A DNA stretch of 64,000 bases from CAYRFQ01 sp964423615 (lineage in GTDB: Bacteria; Planctomycetota; Planctomycetia; Gemmatales; Gemmataceae): the NCBI GenBank assembly GCA_964423615.1, contig CAYRFQ010000030.1, positions 21,862 through 85,861 of the forward strand, in the 5' to 3' direction. The notes under the pieces are model-generated. The model searched no databases, was not told where the DNA came from, and saw only the letters and a list, made by a program, of their open reading frames with translations. Shown piece by piece: positions 9,704-18,351 of this stretch. Numbering within the stretch: position 1 is the stretch's first letter; every line of letters begins with the position of its first letter. The position numbers were made by a program, and so were the translations under genes.

Positions 9704-10300
9704 ATGCGCGTGGCGTCTCACTTTCTACTGTGGTCGTTGGGACTTTCCAAAGCGACGACCCAAACGACTGACGCCGAGCGAGAGTGTCTGGCTCGGCATG
9801 CCTCGGGTCGGGAAAAACTAGCGGAGATTGGTGTTTGGCACGGAGTGACGACTTGCGTGCTGCGGGGTGTGATGGCCTCTCACGGTGTTCTGTATGCCGT
9901 CGATCCCTACCCGGTTGGTCGACTTGGTTTTAGCTTCCAAAGGATCATTGCTCGCCGCGAAGTTCGACGAGTGCCGAATGGCGAACTAGTTTGGATGCGA
10001 TTGACGGGTGCCGAGGCAGCGAAGAAAATCGCCGAAGATGGCTTGGGTCCTGTCGACCTCGTGTTCATTGATGGTGATCACACCTACGAAGGTCTCCGTC
10101 AAGACTGGGAAGGATGGTCGCCATTGGTCTGTCCAGGAGGGACCGTCGCCTTGCACGATAGCATGCCCACTCCGGACCGAGATATTGAATCTATTGGTAG
10201 TGTCCGATACACCCGAGAGATAGTCTCCAAGGATCCACGTTTCGAACGGGTCGAAGTCGTGGATTCCTTGAGTGTATTTCAAAGACGGGAAGACGTTTAG
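9704..10300 (+). CDS. Class I SAM-dependent methyltransferase (Methyltransf_24-like)
   Basis: This 198-residue protein resembles the Methyltransf_24/cephalosporin-hydroxylase-like group. Motif I is KLAEIGVWHGVTTCVL, the ribose-binding acid is in YAVDPYP, and the metal/acceptor loop reads VDLVFIDGDHTYEGLRQDWEGW, with a second conserved LHDS. The IDGDHxYE sequence is the signature of this subfamily, which often methylates sugars or secondary-metabolite hydroxyls with a divalent metal. The start is set at the ATG at 9704, eight bases after GAGGA. In-frame codons further upstream lack a ribosome-binding site. It is followed by a long spacer with a phased repeat array. Its position in the polysaccharide locus suggests glycan methylation. 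Confidence 0.8.
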   Translation: MRVASHFLLWSLGLSKATTQTTDAERECLARHASGREKLAEIGVWHGVTTCVLRGVMASHGVLYAVDPYPVGRLGFSFQRIIARREVRRVPNGELVWMRLTGAEAAKKIAEDGLGPVDLVFIDGDHTYEGLRQDWEGWSPLVCPGGTVALHDSMPTPDRDIESIGSVRYTREIVSKDPRFERVEVVDSLSVFQRREDV

Positions 10301-11090
10301 AGTTTCTTTTGAGGACTTCGCGGTTCGTGAATCCAAGTAGCAACAAGCACACGGCGGAAGTCGTACGCATCTTCGGAGTGCTTGGTCATGACACAACACG
10401 GGAACCAGTTGAAACGGGACGAAAAACAGGCCTACAAAACCCAGAACAAACAAACCAGAATGGCAATCGATTTCCCGTTCCAAGTGAAAATTTTGGAATT
10501 TCGACGATTTTTGTGAAAATGACACGGCTTTCAATCCTATTGTATTATGGGCACATGCGCACAAGAACGGTCCAAAACCTCGAAAACGAGCGAAAATGGC
10601 GGTTTTTCGGAGGCCGTTTTCCATAAGTAATTGATGCACAGAGACATATGGAAATCGAGAGGTGTCAGAAAAGTGCAATTTAGGCGCAGGTTTACTACAA
10701 GTTTAGCGCAGGTTTGGTGCAGTTTTAGCGCAGGTTTCTGTCATTTTTGAACAGGTTTTTGTCGGACAATGGCGAGAGTTTGGACTGGAGGAAATCGTTG
10801 GGGGACAAATTCCGCAAATATTTTTCAAGAAAAATTGGACAGTTATTCCGTTCGCGTTCACCGTATGTCCGCTACTTTCTCGACGCTGTTGTCAATAAGA
10901 TGCTTGTTGTTGGGATGAATCGACTTCGTGGAATGCCAGAGCTTGGTAGCGACGAGTCGACCGGGAAAATCCGAGCGACTTGGAAAGAGGGAGAGTTGAA
11001 AATCTCCGAAGTCCTGCTGGTGATTTTAGAGCCGTCCCCAACTGGTCTGATCGCAAAGTTCCATTCACTACTCATTCTTCCCAATTTTCA
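10301..11090 (+). other. Long spacer upstream of an FkbM gene
   Basis: This is 790 bases without a convincing gene. It contains the 22-bp phased repeat array at 10679-10758, described separately. A 115-codon frame from TTG 10747 to 11094 ends in an ATGA overlap with the FkbM start. It lacks a ribosome-binding site and resembles nothing I recognise, so I do not call it. Confidence 0.5.
10679..10758. repeat. Four phased degenerate direct repeats (core TTTAGCGCAGGTTT)
   Basis: Copies lie at 10679-10693 (one base inserted), 10702-10715, 10724-10737 and a weaker one at 10746-10758. Their right ends are spaced 22, 22 and 21 bases, close to two helical turns. The arrangement looks like an iteron or operator array, or decaying tandem duplication. 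It sits about 330 bases before the FkbM gene at 11091. Confidence 0.75.
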
Positions 11091-12008
11091 ATGACAGCCC
11101 CACTTTCTCCGCAACCTTGGTTCGCAACGCCAGAGATAGTCAAACAGTTGCCGCTTTCTTTTCGTTGGCTCGCCTTATACTGGCGTACGATGCGTTTGCC
11201 AAACGGAAGGACTCCAGGAGGTAGTTTTCTGTACCGTCTGTTGCGTCGCTTTCGGGCTGCATTCGGTCTTCCCTCGACTCACTCCGTTCGGTTGGACGAA
11301 GGTGTCATCTGGCTCAATCTTGCTGACGATCGATTCAACTGGGTTCTGGCGGAGATTCGGGCAGACAGTTTTGAGAAACGATGGCTTCGCGAGTACCTCC
11401 ATCCAGGGGGTACCTTTATCGATGTCGGGGCGAATCACGGGAGTTTTTCTTTGTTGGCAAGCCGAATTGTGGGCGACGATGGCTTCGTATTGGCCGTGGA
11501 GCCTAATCCGGTGCTAAGCTCGCTCGTCGAAAAAACACTCCAAGAAAATCATTTTTCGGGTTCGTACGTGTTCCGTGGGGTTTGCAGTAGCGATAACGAA
11601 GAGAAGGAATTCTATGTTCCGGTAAAGGCTTCCTCAGGAACGGCGAGTCTATCTCAGGCGGTGGTTCCGGGGCGGACCGAGGGCATCTCTGTCGAGTCGA
11701 GCCGTCTCGATGATCTGATGTCACGGGTCAATCAAGCTCCGCACAACTTGTTCATTAAGATAGATGTTGAAGGGCATGAAGGGGACGTCCTCAAGGGAGC
11801 CGAGCTTACGATTGGCCGTCATCGGCCAGCCATTCTCTTCGAACTCAATCCAGAAGCCCTCCAGAAGGCGGGCGGTTCTGCGCGTGAACTTCTGGAATTG
11901 CTCCGTGATCTTGGGTACACCCGGTTACTCTCGGGAAGTAATGAAACACTGTCGATTGACCAGGTGATCCAAGCACCCTCACAGCAAAATTTGTTGGCAC
12001 TCCCGTGA
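11091..12008 (+). CDS. FkbM-family SAM methyltransferase
   Basis: This is the second FkbM-type methyltransferase of the locus. The core reads TFIDVGANHGSFSLLASRIVG (motif I), VLAVEPNP (acidic loop) and LFIKIDVEGHEGDVLKGAE (motif IV, the D-V-E-G-x-E signature of FkbM), then AILFELNPEAL. The ATG at 11091 fits the N-terminus better than a codon at 10980. The protein is about 305 residues, with a basic N-terminal region (RLLRRFRAAFG) that may dock on the membrane or on phosphorylated substrate. It is expected to O-methylate a sugar of the exopolysaccharide. It shares only the fold motifs with the copy at 896, so the two probably methylate different positions. Confidence 0.87.
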   Translation: MTAPLSPQPWFATPEIVKQLPLSFRWLALYWRTMRLPNGRTPGGSFLYRLLRRFRAAFGLPSTHSVRLDEGVIWLNLADDRFNWVLAEIRADSFEKRWLREYLHPGGTFIDVGANHGSFSLLASRIVGDDGFVLAVEPNPVLSSLVEKTLQENHFSGSYVFRGVCSSDNEEKEFYVPVKASSGTASLSQAVVPGRTEGISVESSRLDDLMSRVNQAPHNLFIKIDVEGHEGDVLKGAELTIGRHRPAILFELNPEALQKAGGSARELLELLRDLGYTRLLSGSNETLSIDQVIQAPSQQNLLALP

Positions 12009-12169
12009 TGTGGTTCTGCCAGAAGGCCAACCAAGATTCGAAAAAACGCCCAGTGCGTAGCAGATCATCTTCCTGCAGAAACGGATGCTGGCAGGAACAT
12101 TCCTCCGAATGAGGCAAATGAGGAGATGTTGGCCTGGAAATGGGCACAGGTTTGAGGCAAGACTCTCTT

Positions 12170-13357
12170 ATGGCAACTTCCTCCTCTCTTGAGAAACTCC
12201 GTTGGCTTTTTGTTTCCGATTTCCTGGATGACCCGAATTCTGGTGCCGCCGGTTCGTTGCGTTGCATAGGGGAGGCCTTGGAGGAACTTGGCCACAGTGT
12301 TGATTTTGCCTGGCATGTCGGAGACCGTCGGCGTTTACCAGGAAGATTCGATACCTATTTCGGGTTACCCAGGGCCCAAATGCGACAAGTTCGGGAACAT
12401 CTCCAACGTGGGATGACGGAGGGTCGTCCTTTCGACATAGTTACGATTAGTCAACCCTACGGCTACCTGGCGCAAGAAAGATTGGCTTCGGAGTTTCCAA
12501 CGACGTTGTTCACCAATCGCACGCATGGTTGGGAAGCTCGGTACAACGAGAACCAGAGGCAGTTTGGTTGGGAATTGCCCCAGGGCTGGACGAATCGGCT
12601 GTTCCGATATCTGAGCCAACGATTCATGGCCCGGATCTGCCGACGGGCAGCGTTATCTTGTCATGGATTTATCGCACCGGCTTCCAGTTGTGCTCGATTT
12701 GTTCAGGAGCGGTACAAGGTTCCGGAATGGCGTGTGGCGACGATTCCGTATGGCCTCGGAAATGAGTTCCACAATCTACCGGAGCGGCCTTCTCGCACGA
12801 ACGACTCGCTGCGTTTGTTGTACGTCGGGCAATATCTCGAACGCAAAGGAAGTCAAATTCTGGAAGAACACCTTCCCCGACTCGGCTCGCAATTTCCGAA
12901 TGCCCGACTGACGTTTGTGGTTCCTCCACATCTCCTTGACGTATTGGTCAACCGGTACGGTGACTCCTGGGGTGACCGACTGCAAGTGTTTCCCTGGATG
13001 TCGCGAAGAGAACTGATTCGTGTCTATCAAGAGCACGACATCTTTCTTTTTCCATCCTATTTCGAAGGTTTTGGAAAAACGTTTTTTGAAGCGATGGCCT
13101 GCGGAATGTGCGTTGCGTCTTTTGACGATGCCGGGGTCGGAGACATCGCCCAAGAAGGAGAAGCTCTTGTTTGCCCGGTCGGGGATGTACCCAACTTCGT
13201 CAAACTGCTCACGGAGGCTTTGGGAGGTCAACACCCCGTCGGTGTTATTGGAGAAAAGGCCCGTCGAAGGGCTCTGGAATTTACTTGGACCAAGAACGCG
13301 GAGCAAACAGTTCGATTTTGTCAGGAATTGCGGCGTCGATGTCTTCCAGTCACTTAG
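12170..13357 (+). CDS. GT4-family glycosyltransferase
   Basis: This GT-B enzyme has an N-terminal lobe that opens WLFVSDFLDDPNSGAAGSLRCIGEALEELGH. The central linker is VATIPYGLGNEF, and the C-terminal lobe contains RLLYVGQYLERKGSQIL and DIFLFPSYFEGFGKTFFEAMACGMCVASFDDAG. The E-G-F-G-x-x-F-x-E segment is the nucleotide-sugar-binding motif of the family. ATG 12170 is chosen over 12140 because it starts just before the first strand and follows a GAGG. It is predicted soluble or peripheral. It sits between an FkbM gene and another glycosyltransferase on the same strand, and its acceptor is unknown. Confidence 0.85.
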   Translation: MATSSSLEKLRWLFVSDFLDDPNSGAAGSLRCIGEALEELGHSVDFAWHVGDRRRLPGRFDTYFGLPRAQMRQVREHLQRGMTEGRPFDIVTISQPYGYLAQERLASEFPTTLFTNRTHGWEARYNENQRQFGWELPQGWTNRLFRYLSQRFMARICRRAALSCHGFIAPASSCARFVQERYKVPEWRVATIPYGLGNEFHNLPERPSRTNDSLRLLYVGQYLERKGSQILEEHLPRLGSQFPNARLTFVVPPHLLDVLVNRYGDSWGDRLQVFPWMSRRELIRVYQEHDIFLFPSYFEGFGKTFFEAMACGMCVASFDDAGVGDIAQEGEALVCPVGDVPNFVKLLTEALGGQHPVGVIGEKARRRALEFTWTKNAEQTVRFCQELRRRCLPVT

Positions 13358-13544
13358 CCGCCCGGCTTGAGGAAACTCTTATTGATGATTCCCTCGGCGT
13401 AGAATTCTGTTGGCTTGTTGGTTTGGGTAGCGTGGAATTTTCTTCCGACGAATTCGTTCCGTCAGTTACCAATTCTTGGCCAGTTCCAGCCGTTTCTCGA
13501 AAGCCTCGTTTTTGAGCCGGAGAAGTTGTAGAAAGAGTTCGATA

Positions 13545-14756
13545 ATGCGTATCGCGGTCATCAACAAGTCATGCCGACGGGTCGGGGGAACGGAATCCTA
13601 CCTGGATTCTGTCATTCCTGTTCTTCGCCAAGCGGGTCACGAGATCTCTTTCTGGTGTGAGACCCAAGAGCCATCTTTCAAACCGCGATTGCAGTTATCA
13701 GACGAGACTCCGTTTTGGTGTGCCGAGGATAACTTGGAGCAAGCGATCGATGGGCTTTCCAAGTGGAGCCCCGATTTGCTTTACGCCCATGGAATGGGAG
13801 ACCCTCTTTTGGAGGGACGTCTACAAAGCATTGCTCCCGGTATTTTCTTCATCCACAGTTACTACGGTGCGTGTATCAGTGGTCGAAAAACGGTGTCGTT
13901 TCCGACTCCGAAACCGTGTGAACGTGCTTTTGGTCTGGGCTGTTTGGCTAACTACTATCCTCGTCGGTGTGGTGGACTCAATCCGTTGACGATGTGGAAG
14001 GACTACACACTGCAGACGAGAAGGTTGAAAGTTTTAGCTCGCTACCAAACGCTCATCACCCACTCCACTCACATGCAGACGGAATACCATAAGTACGGTT
14101 TCTCCGTGGAAAAGCTCACATATTATGCTTCGGTCAAAAAGACTTCTGGCGAAACTCCTCTCCCAATAACGCGGCCGCCGGCTTGGCGTTTGCTGTTTCT
14201 AAGTCGTTTCGATCGACTTAAGGGCGGGAGTGAATTACTTGAGGCGTTACCTCAGGCATATCGGCAGTTGGGGCGAGCAATCCACCTCACCATGGCTGGA
14301 GATGGCCCTTATCGTAACCGTTGGCAAGCCCAGGCCCTGGCTCTGAGCGAACGTTGGCCGGACTTGACAATTGATTTTCCAGGTTGGGTATCGGTGGAAG
14401 TTCGGGACCGCCTGCTGGCCGAATCTCATTTGTTGGTGGTTCCGAGTCTCTGGCCTGAACCTTTTGGTCGAGTTGGTCCGGAAGCAGGTTCTGCAGGTCT
14501 TCCTGTGGTCGCTTATGACGTTGGGGGTGTTCGGGAATGGCTCATCGACGGCGAAAACGGTATTTTGGCTTCTGGGAAGCCTCCTACATCGGCTGGCTTC
14601 GGAGAGGCTATCGCTCGGGCTTTGTCCGACTTGCAAGAATACGAAAAGATGCGGAGCAAGGCCAAAGCGGTCGCAGGAAAATTCACGATGGCGAATCACA
14701 TGTTGGAATTGGAAGCGTTGTTTGAGAGAACGATGCGTGAAAAACCAACGGTGTGA
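13545..14756 (+). CDS. GT4-family glycosyltransferase
   Basis: This is a 403-residue glycosyltransferase starting MRIAVINKSCRRVGGTESYLDSVIPVLRQAGH, with the GG-T-E substrate loop of GT4. The C-terminal lobe has RLLFLSRFDRLKGGSELL and LVVPSLWPEPFGRVGPEAGSAGLPVVAYDVGGVREWL, where E-P-F-G-x-x-x-x-E is the donor-binding motif. A Cys-rich stretch in the middle (ACISGRKTVSF, CERAFGLGCLANYYPRRCGG) is typical of a GT4 subgroup and may bind a metal or form structural contacts. The ATG at 13545 is preferred over 13476 because the extra 23 residues are a basic, Ser-rich leader with no ribosome-binding site. Confidence 0.87.
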   Translation: MRIAVINKSCRRVGGTESYLDSVIPVLRQAGHEISFWCETQEPSFKPRLQLSDETPFWCAEDNLEQAIDGLSKWSPDLLYAHGMGDPLLEGRLQSIAPGIFFIHSYYGACISGRKTVSFPTPKPCERAFGLGCLANYYPRRCGGLNPLTMWKDYTLQTRRLKVLARYQTLITHSTHMQTEYHKYGFSVEKLTYYASVKKTSGETPLPITRPPAWRLLFLSRFDRLKGGSELLEALPQAYRQLGRAIHLTMAGDGPYRNRWQAQALALSERWPDLTIDFPGWVSVEVRDRLLAESHLLVVPSLWPEPFGRVGPEAGSAGLPVVAYDVGGVREWLIDGENGILASGKPPTSAGFGEAIARALSDLQEYEKMRSKAKAVAGKFTMANHMLELEALFERTMREKPTV

Positions 14757-14953
14757 TGTGCCTGCTTTGTCAAGAAAACTGGAGAATCGAGGTCAACTTC
14801 TGATTAGTCCAAGAATGATTCTTCGGGACCTCAACAATCATACAGAGGAATGTTTCCGTCTCAACGCTGAAATACGATATCCTCTTAATGACTTCCTGGT
14901 TTACAGATCGTTTTGAGTGTCGTTTGACAATTCCCACGTAGGAGTCATGGTGT

Positions 14954-15826
14954 ATGAAAGGGATCATCCTAGCCGGTGGCACAGGTAGTCGATTGTTTCC
15001 TTTGACAAGGGGCGTGAGTAAACAGCTGCTGCCGGTCTACAACAAACCGATGGTCTACTATCCTCTTTCGATTCTCATGCTGGCGAGCATTCGAGAGATT
15101 CTGGTCATCAGTACGCCGCACGACCTTCCCAACTATCAGCGACTTCTTGGCGATGGATCGCAGTGGGGGATGCGTTTCGAGTATGTCGAACAAACTCACC
15201 CTCGCGGATTGGCGGACGCTTTTCGAGTCGGAAGAGAGTTCGTGGGGGACTCGCCGGTATGTCTGATTCTCGGTGACAACATTTTTTATGGGCATGGTCT
15301 CACGGCGGACGTTGAATCGGCTTCGTCGCTTTCGAAAGGAGCTGTGATATTCGCCTATGCGGTCAAGGATCCACAGCGGTTTGGAGTGATCGAATTTGAC
15401 GTCGATGGCAAGGCTCTTACTCTTGAAGAGAAGCCCCAGAAGCCCAAATCGCATTTTGCAGTGCCGGGGATGTATTTCTACGACAACCAAGCCGTCGAGA
15501 TTGCTGCAAACTTGAAGCCTTCAGCCCGTGGCGAACTCGAGATTACGGATCTGAATCGAGTGTACATGGAAAAAGGTCTGTTGAAAGTGATCCAACTCGG
15601 TCGTGGCATTGCTTGGCTCGACGCCGGAACTCCCGAATCGTTGGCCCAAGCGAGTCAGTTCGTACAGGCGATTGAAGAACGCCAAGGGATGATGATTGCT
15701 TGTCCGGAGGAAATTGCGTTCCGTAAGCATTTCATCTCCGAGGATCAACTGTTGGAACTTGCCAGTGGCTTCAAAGGGACGGCCTACGAACAATATCTTC
15801 GGAAACTTCCAGGAGAAATCGGTTGA
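14954..15826 (+). CDS. rmlA: Glucose-1-phosphate thymidylyltransferase
   Basis: It makes dTDP-glucose from dTTP and glucose-1-phosphate, the first step of dTDP-rhamnose and other dTDP-6-deoxyhexose pathways. The N-terminal LAGGTGSRLFPLT (residues 6-18) is the nucleotidyltransferase signature. KQLLPVYNKPMVYYPLS, ILGDNIFYGHGL and VIEFDVDGKALTLEEKPQKPKS follow in the order seen in RmlA. The length of 290 residues is standard. AGGAG lies just upstream of the ATG. The neighbouring rmlC belongs to the same pathway, but rmlB and rmlD are not in the window. The enzyme is typically allosterically inhibited by dTDP-rhamnose, which is family knowledge rather than visible here. Confidence 0.96.
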   Translation: MKGIILAGGTGSRLFPLTRGVSKQLLPVYNKPMVYYPLSILMLASIREILVISTPHDLPNYQRLLGDGSQWGMRFEYVEQTHPRGLADAFRVGREFVGDSPVCLILGDNIFYGHGLTADVESASSLSKGAVIFAYAVKDPQRFGVIEFDVDGKALTLEEKPQKPKSHFAVPGMYFYDNQAVEIAANLKPSARGELEITDLNRVYMEKGLLKVIQLGRGIAWLDAGTPESLAQASQFVQAIEERQGMMIACPEEIAFRKHFISEDQLLELASGFKGTAYEQYLRKLPGEIG

Positions 15827-16060
15827 TCGACCCGTTCGCCTTTGGAATGCGTTCACCTCGGAAGCGTCACCCAGTTTCACATAAGGCTTGTCCCAACGAA
15901 GCAGGATTGAGATCGCGAACCAATGAAGATCTTCGAGTGAACTAACCCGTTGAAGGATCGATTCGATGGGATGCTTGAGAACGCACTTGAGGTGTTTTCT
16001 GGACTTTGTCGGAACAGTCGTCCAGGGTTCCTTCGAGGTCGAAATGAGAAAGGCAAAACG

Positions 16061-16606
16061 ATGAAGTGGGAACCTACGCAAATCCCTGATGTTCTCACGA
16101 TTACTCCTCCGTTCTTCGGCGATGATCGAGGTTTTTTTATGGTCAGTCACGAGGCTCGATCCTTCGCCAAAGCAGGATTGGAATATTCCTTCGTTCAGGA
16201 TAACCACTCAGGATCGAAGGAAGGAACGCTGCGTGGGTTGCATTATCAAATCCAACACCCACAAGGGAAATTGGTTTGGGCCATTGCAGGTGAGGTATTC
16301 GACGTGGCCGTGGACATCCGCCAGAGTTCACCAACGTTCGGTCAGTGGGTAGGAGTTCGTCTGTCGGCCGAGAACCGCCAGCAAGTTTGGGTGCCGCCCG
16401 GTTTTGCTCACGGTTTTTATGTCATGAGCGAGTGGGCCGAAGTGATGTACAAAGTCACCGACATCTACGCCCCGGAACACGAACGAACTATTTTGTGGAA
16501 TGATCCCCAGTTAAATATTGTCTGGCCGACTCAAGGTCAGACGCCGCTTCTCTCGGAGAAGGACAAGGGTGGGAAGTTCCTCAAAGAAGCTGAGTTGTTT
16601 GATTAA
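16061..16606 (+). CDS. rmlC: dTDP-4-dehydrorhamnose 3,5-epimerase
   Basis: This cupin epimerase converts dTDP-4-keto-6-deoxy-glucose to the L-lyxo isomer on the way to dTDP-L-rhamnose. The RGLHYQ motif (residues 58-63) carries the catalytic His61. The second catalytic residue is Tyr130 in AEVMYKVTD. DDRGFF near residue 21 and VPPGFAHGFYV at 111-121 are family signatures. Starting at ATG 16061 gives 181 residues, the usual size. A longer frame from 15950 would add a basic leader without homology. GAGAAAGG precedes the ATG. It lies 234 bases after rmlA. The absence of rmlB and rmlD nearby means the pathway must be completed elsewhere. Confidence 0.95.
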   Translation: MKWEPTQIPDVLTITPPFFGDDRGFFMVSHEARSFAKAGLEYSFVQDNHSGSKEGTLRGLHYQIQHPQGKLVWAIAGEVFDVAVDIRQSSPTFGQWVGVRLSAENRQQVWVPPGFAHGFYVMSEWAEVMYKVTDIYAPEHERTILWNDPQLNIVWPTQGQTPLLSEKDKGGKFLKEAELFD

Positions 16607-17085
16607 GACCTCCAGAACAAAAAAATTACAAGGTCTTTCGTGTCGACGAATATCGGGATCATGACTTTGCCGTACGGTCTCCCAAGTACCGACCGACTTG
16701 GAATAAGACGAACCGAAAGCGACGAGCTTGCCATGGGCGCCTGCGTTTGCTTGTCCATCGCGTTTTATCTGCCGTACAATCTCCACCTCTTGCCGAGCCT
16801 ATCTCAAAACAAACCAAAGCGTTTTGGGCATCCGTGGAGACACCCTTGCTCGGGAAATTTTGTTGCCTTGACGTTGTTGGGCATCTCTGTTGGTTAGAGA
16901 AATACGACGGGCAGTGCCTTTCTGTTTGTCTATCGGCATGGCTTCGGATAGGTGGCAATTCCAAAATCTCGAAGAACAGTCAGGAAATGATGGACTCCTG
17001 GAAATTTTTTAGAGCGAGATGTAACTACCAGGTTTTCCGAAGAAGTACTTTTTCACAACCTCGACCACCGTTTGACAGGTGATTG
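16607..17085 (+). other. Intergenic stretch, no gene recognised
   Basis: This is 479 bases after rmlC. Several 80-110 codon frames cross it on both strands, but none has a convincing start, codon pattern or family resemblance. Confidence 0.5.
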
Positions 17086-18333
17086 ATGAGCCAACTCAAC
17101 GACTCGATGGCGAGCCAAGGTGACCCAAATTTTTCGCGAGGTCTCCAATCGATGCCCAATGAAGTCCACGATCAAAGAGGAGTCCGGTTGGCGGTCCTTT
17201 GTGATTACCCGGAAGAGAACTGGCCCAGCATGGACTTGGCCGCGGAAATGTTATTTCACGGGCTTCAAAGCGGACACAGCAACCGATTTCATGTTCGGAA
17301 GGTCTGTCCAGAGTTTCGGCATCGATTTACGCGTGCGCCGTGGCTTGGCCGTCGGAAATTGGTCCGCAACGCGGACAGACTTCTCAATCGGATGTGGTAC
17401 TATCCGAAGTACTTGAAACGGCTTGTCCACGAGTTCGACTTTTTTCATTTGTGTGACCACAGTTACTCGCAGCTGATTCATGTTCTGCCACCAGAACGGA
17501 CCGGTGTCTTTTGCCATGATCTGGACACATTTCGGTCGGTTCTCGAACCAGAGAAAGACAAACGACCTCGGTGGTATCGAATGATGACCCGCCGGGTTCT
17601 CAAAGGATTCGAGAAAGCAGCGATCGTTTTCCACTCGACCAACTTTATTCGGGAAGAAATTCTCAAGTTTGGTCTGGTGGCCCCGGAGAAACTCGTTCTG
17701 GCTCCACTTGGGGCCTCACCGGAGTTTACGCCCAGTAGTGAAGGGAACGATTTGCTCCCCGACTCAAAGCTGCAAGACGCCCCCTACGTTCTGCACGTTG
17801 GGAGTTGCATTCCCCGCAAGCGAATGGACGTACTGTTGGAAGTGTTTGCAACCGTTCGGAAGGCTCACCCTGACTTACTGTTGGCCAAAGTTGGCGGTCC
17901 TTGGACGGCGGAACAGCAAGAACTTTTGGAGCGGCTTGATCTGGGTAACTCGATCGTCCAGATGGGAGGGTTAACTCGCGAGCAGATAGCAGGACTCTAC
18001 CGACAGGCGAAGATTGTTTTAATGCCCAGTGAGGCCGAGGGCCTCGGGCTGCCAGTAATCGAGGCTTTGGCGTGTGGTGCTGTTGTTGTGGCTTCGGACA
18101 TTCCTGTGTTTCGGGAAGTCGGGGAAGATGCCGTTGTCTATTGTCCGCTTGCAGACGTGCCGGTGTGGTCGGCCACGGTGGACAAAATCCTCTCCGGGAC
18201 AATGTCGGTTCCGACTCCGGAACAACGGGCTTCGCGAGCGAAATTGTATTCGTGGGAGAGTCACTGCAAGAAGATTCTCGCGGGGTACGAGCGACTCATG
18301 GGGAAGGTGTCCTTCGCGGCACCTTCGGCTTGA
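17086..18333 (+). CDS. GT4-family glycosyltransferase
   Basis: This 415-residue GT-B glycosyltransferase has VLHVGSCIPRKRMDVLLEVF opening the C-terminal lobe. KIVLMPSEAEGLGLPVIEALACGAVVVASDIPVFREVGEDA is the donor-binding and 'not-too-greedy' loop, which is very well conserved in mannosyl-, rhamnosyl- and glucosyltransferases of GT4. The N-terminal lobe includes FFHLCDHSYSQLIHVLP and GVFCHDLDTFRS, which match a subgroup where an H-D pair lines the active site. The ATG at 17086 follows a TTG at 17083 with CAGGTGA upstream, and the ATG is preferred. The gene lies 18 bases before the next glycosyltransferase, so the two are almost certainly co-transcribed. Confidence 0.9.
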   Translation: MSQLNDSMASQGDPNFSRGLQSMPNEVHDQRGVRLAVLCDYPEENWPSMDLAAEMLFHGLQSGHSNRFHVRKVCPEFRHRFTRAPWLGRRKLVRNADRLLNRMWYYPKYLKRLVHEFDFFHLCDHSYSQLIHVLPPERTGVFCHDLDTFRSVLEPEKDKRPRWYRMMTRRVLKGFEKAAIVFHSTNFIREEILKFGLVAPEKLVLAPLGASPEFTPSSEGNDLLPDSKLQDAPYVLHVGSCIPRKRMDVLLEVFATVRKAHPDLLLAKVGGPWTAEQQELLERLDLGNSIVQMGGLTREQIAGLYRQAKIVLMPSEAEGLGLPVIEALACGAVVVASDIPVFREVGEDAVVYCPLADVPVWSATVDKILSGTMSVPTPEQRASRAKLYSWESHCKKILAGYERLMGKVSFAAPSA

Positions 18334-18351
18334 CGAAGGTAACAGGTTCCT

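Noticed and set aside
10679..10758. CRISPR array
   Set aside because: Repeats are only about 14 bases, degenerate, with spacers of 8 bases; no cas genes in the window.
10747..11094. 115-codon ORF overlapping the FkbM start by ATGA
   Set aside because: TTG start without a ribosome-binding site inside a repeat array, no family resemblance; the overlap could be chance.
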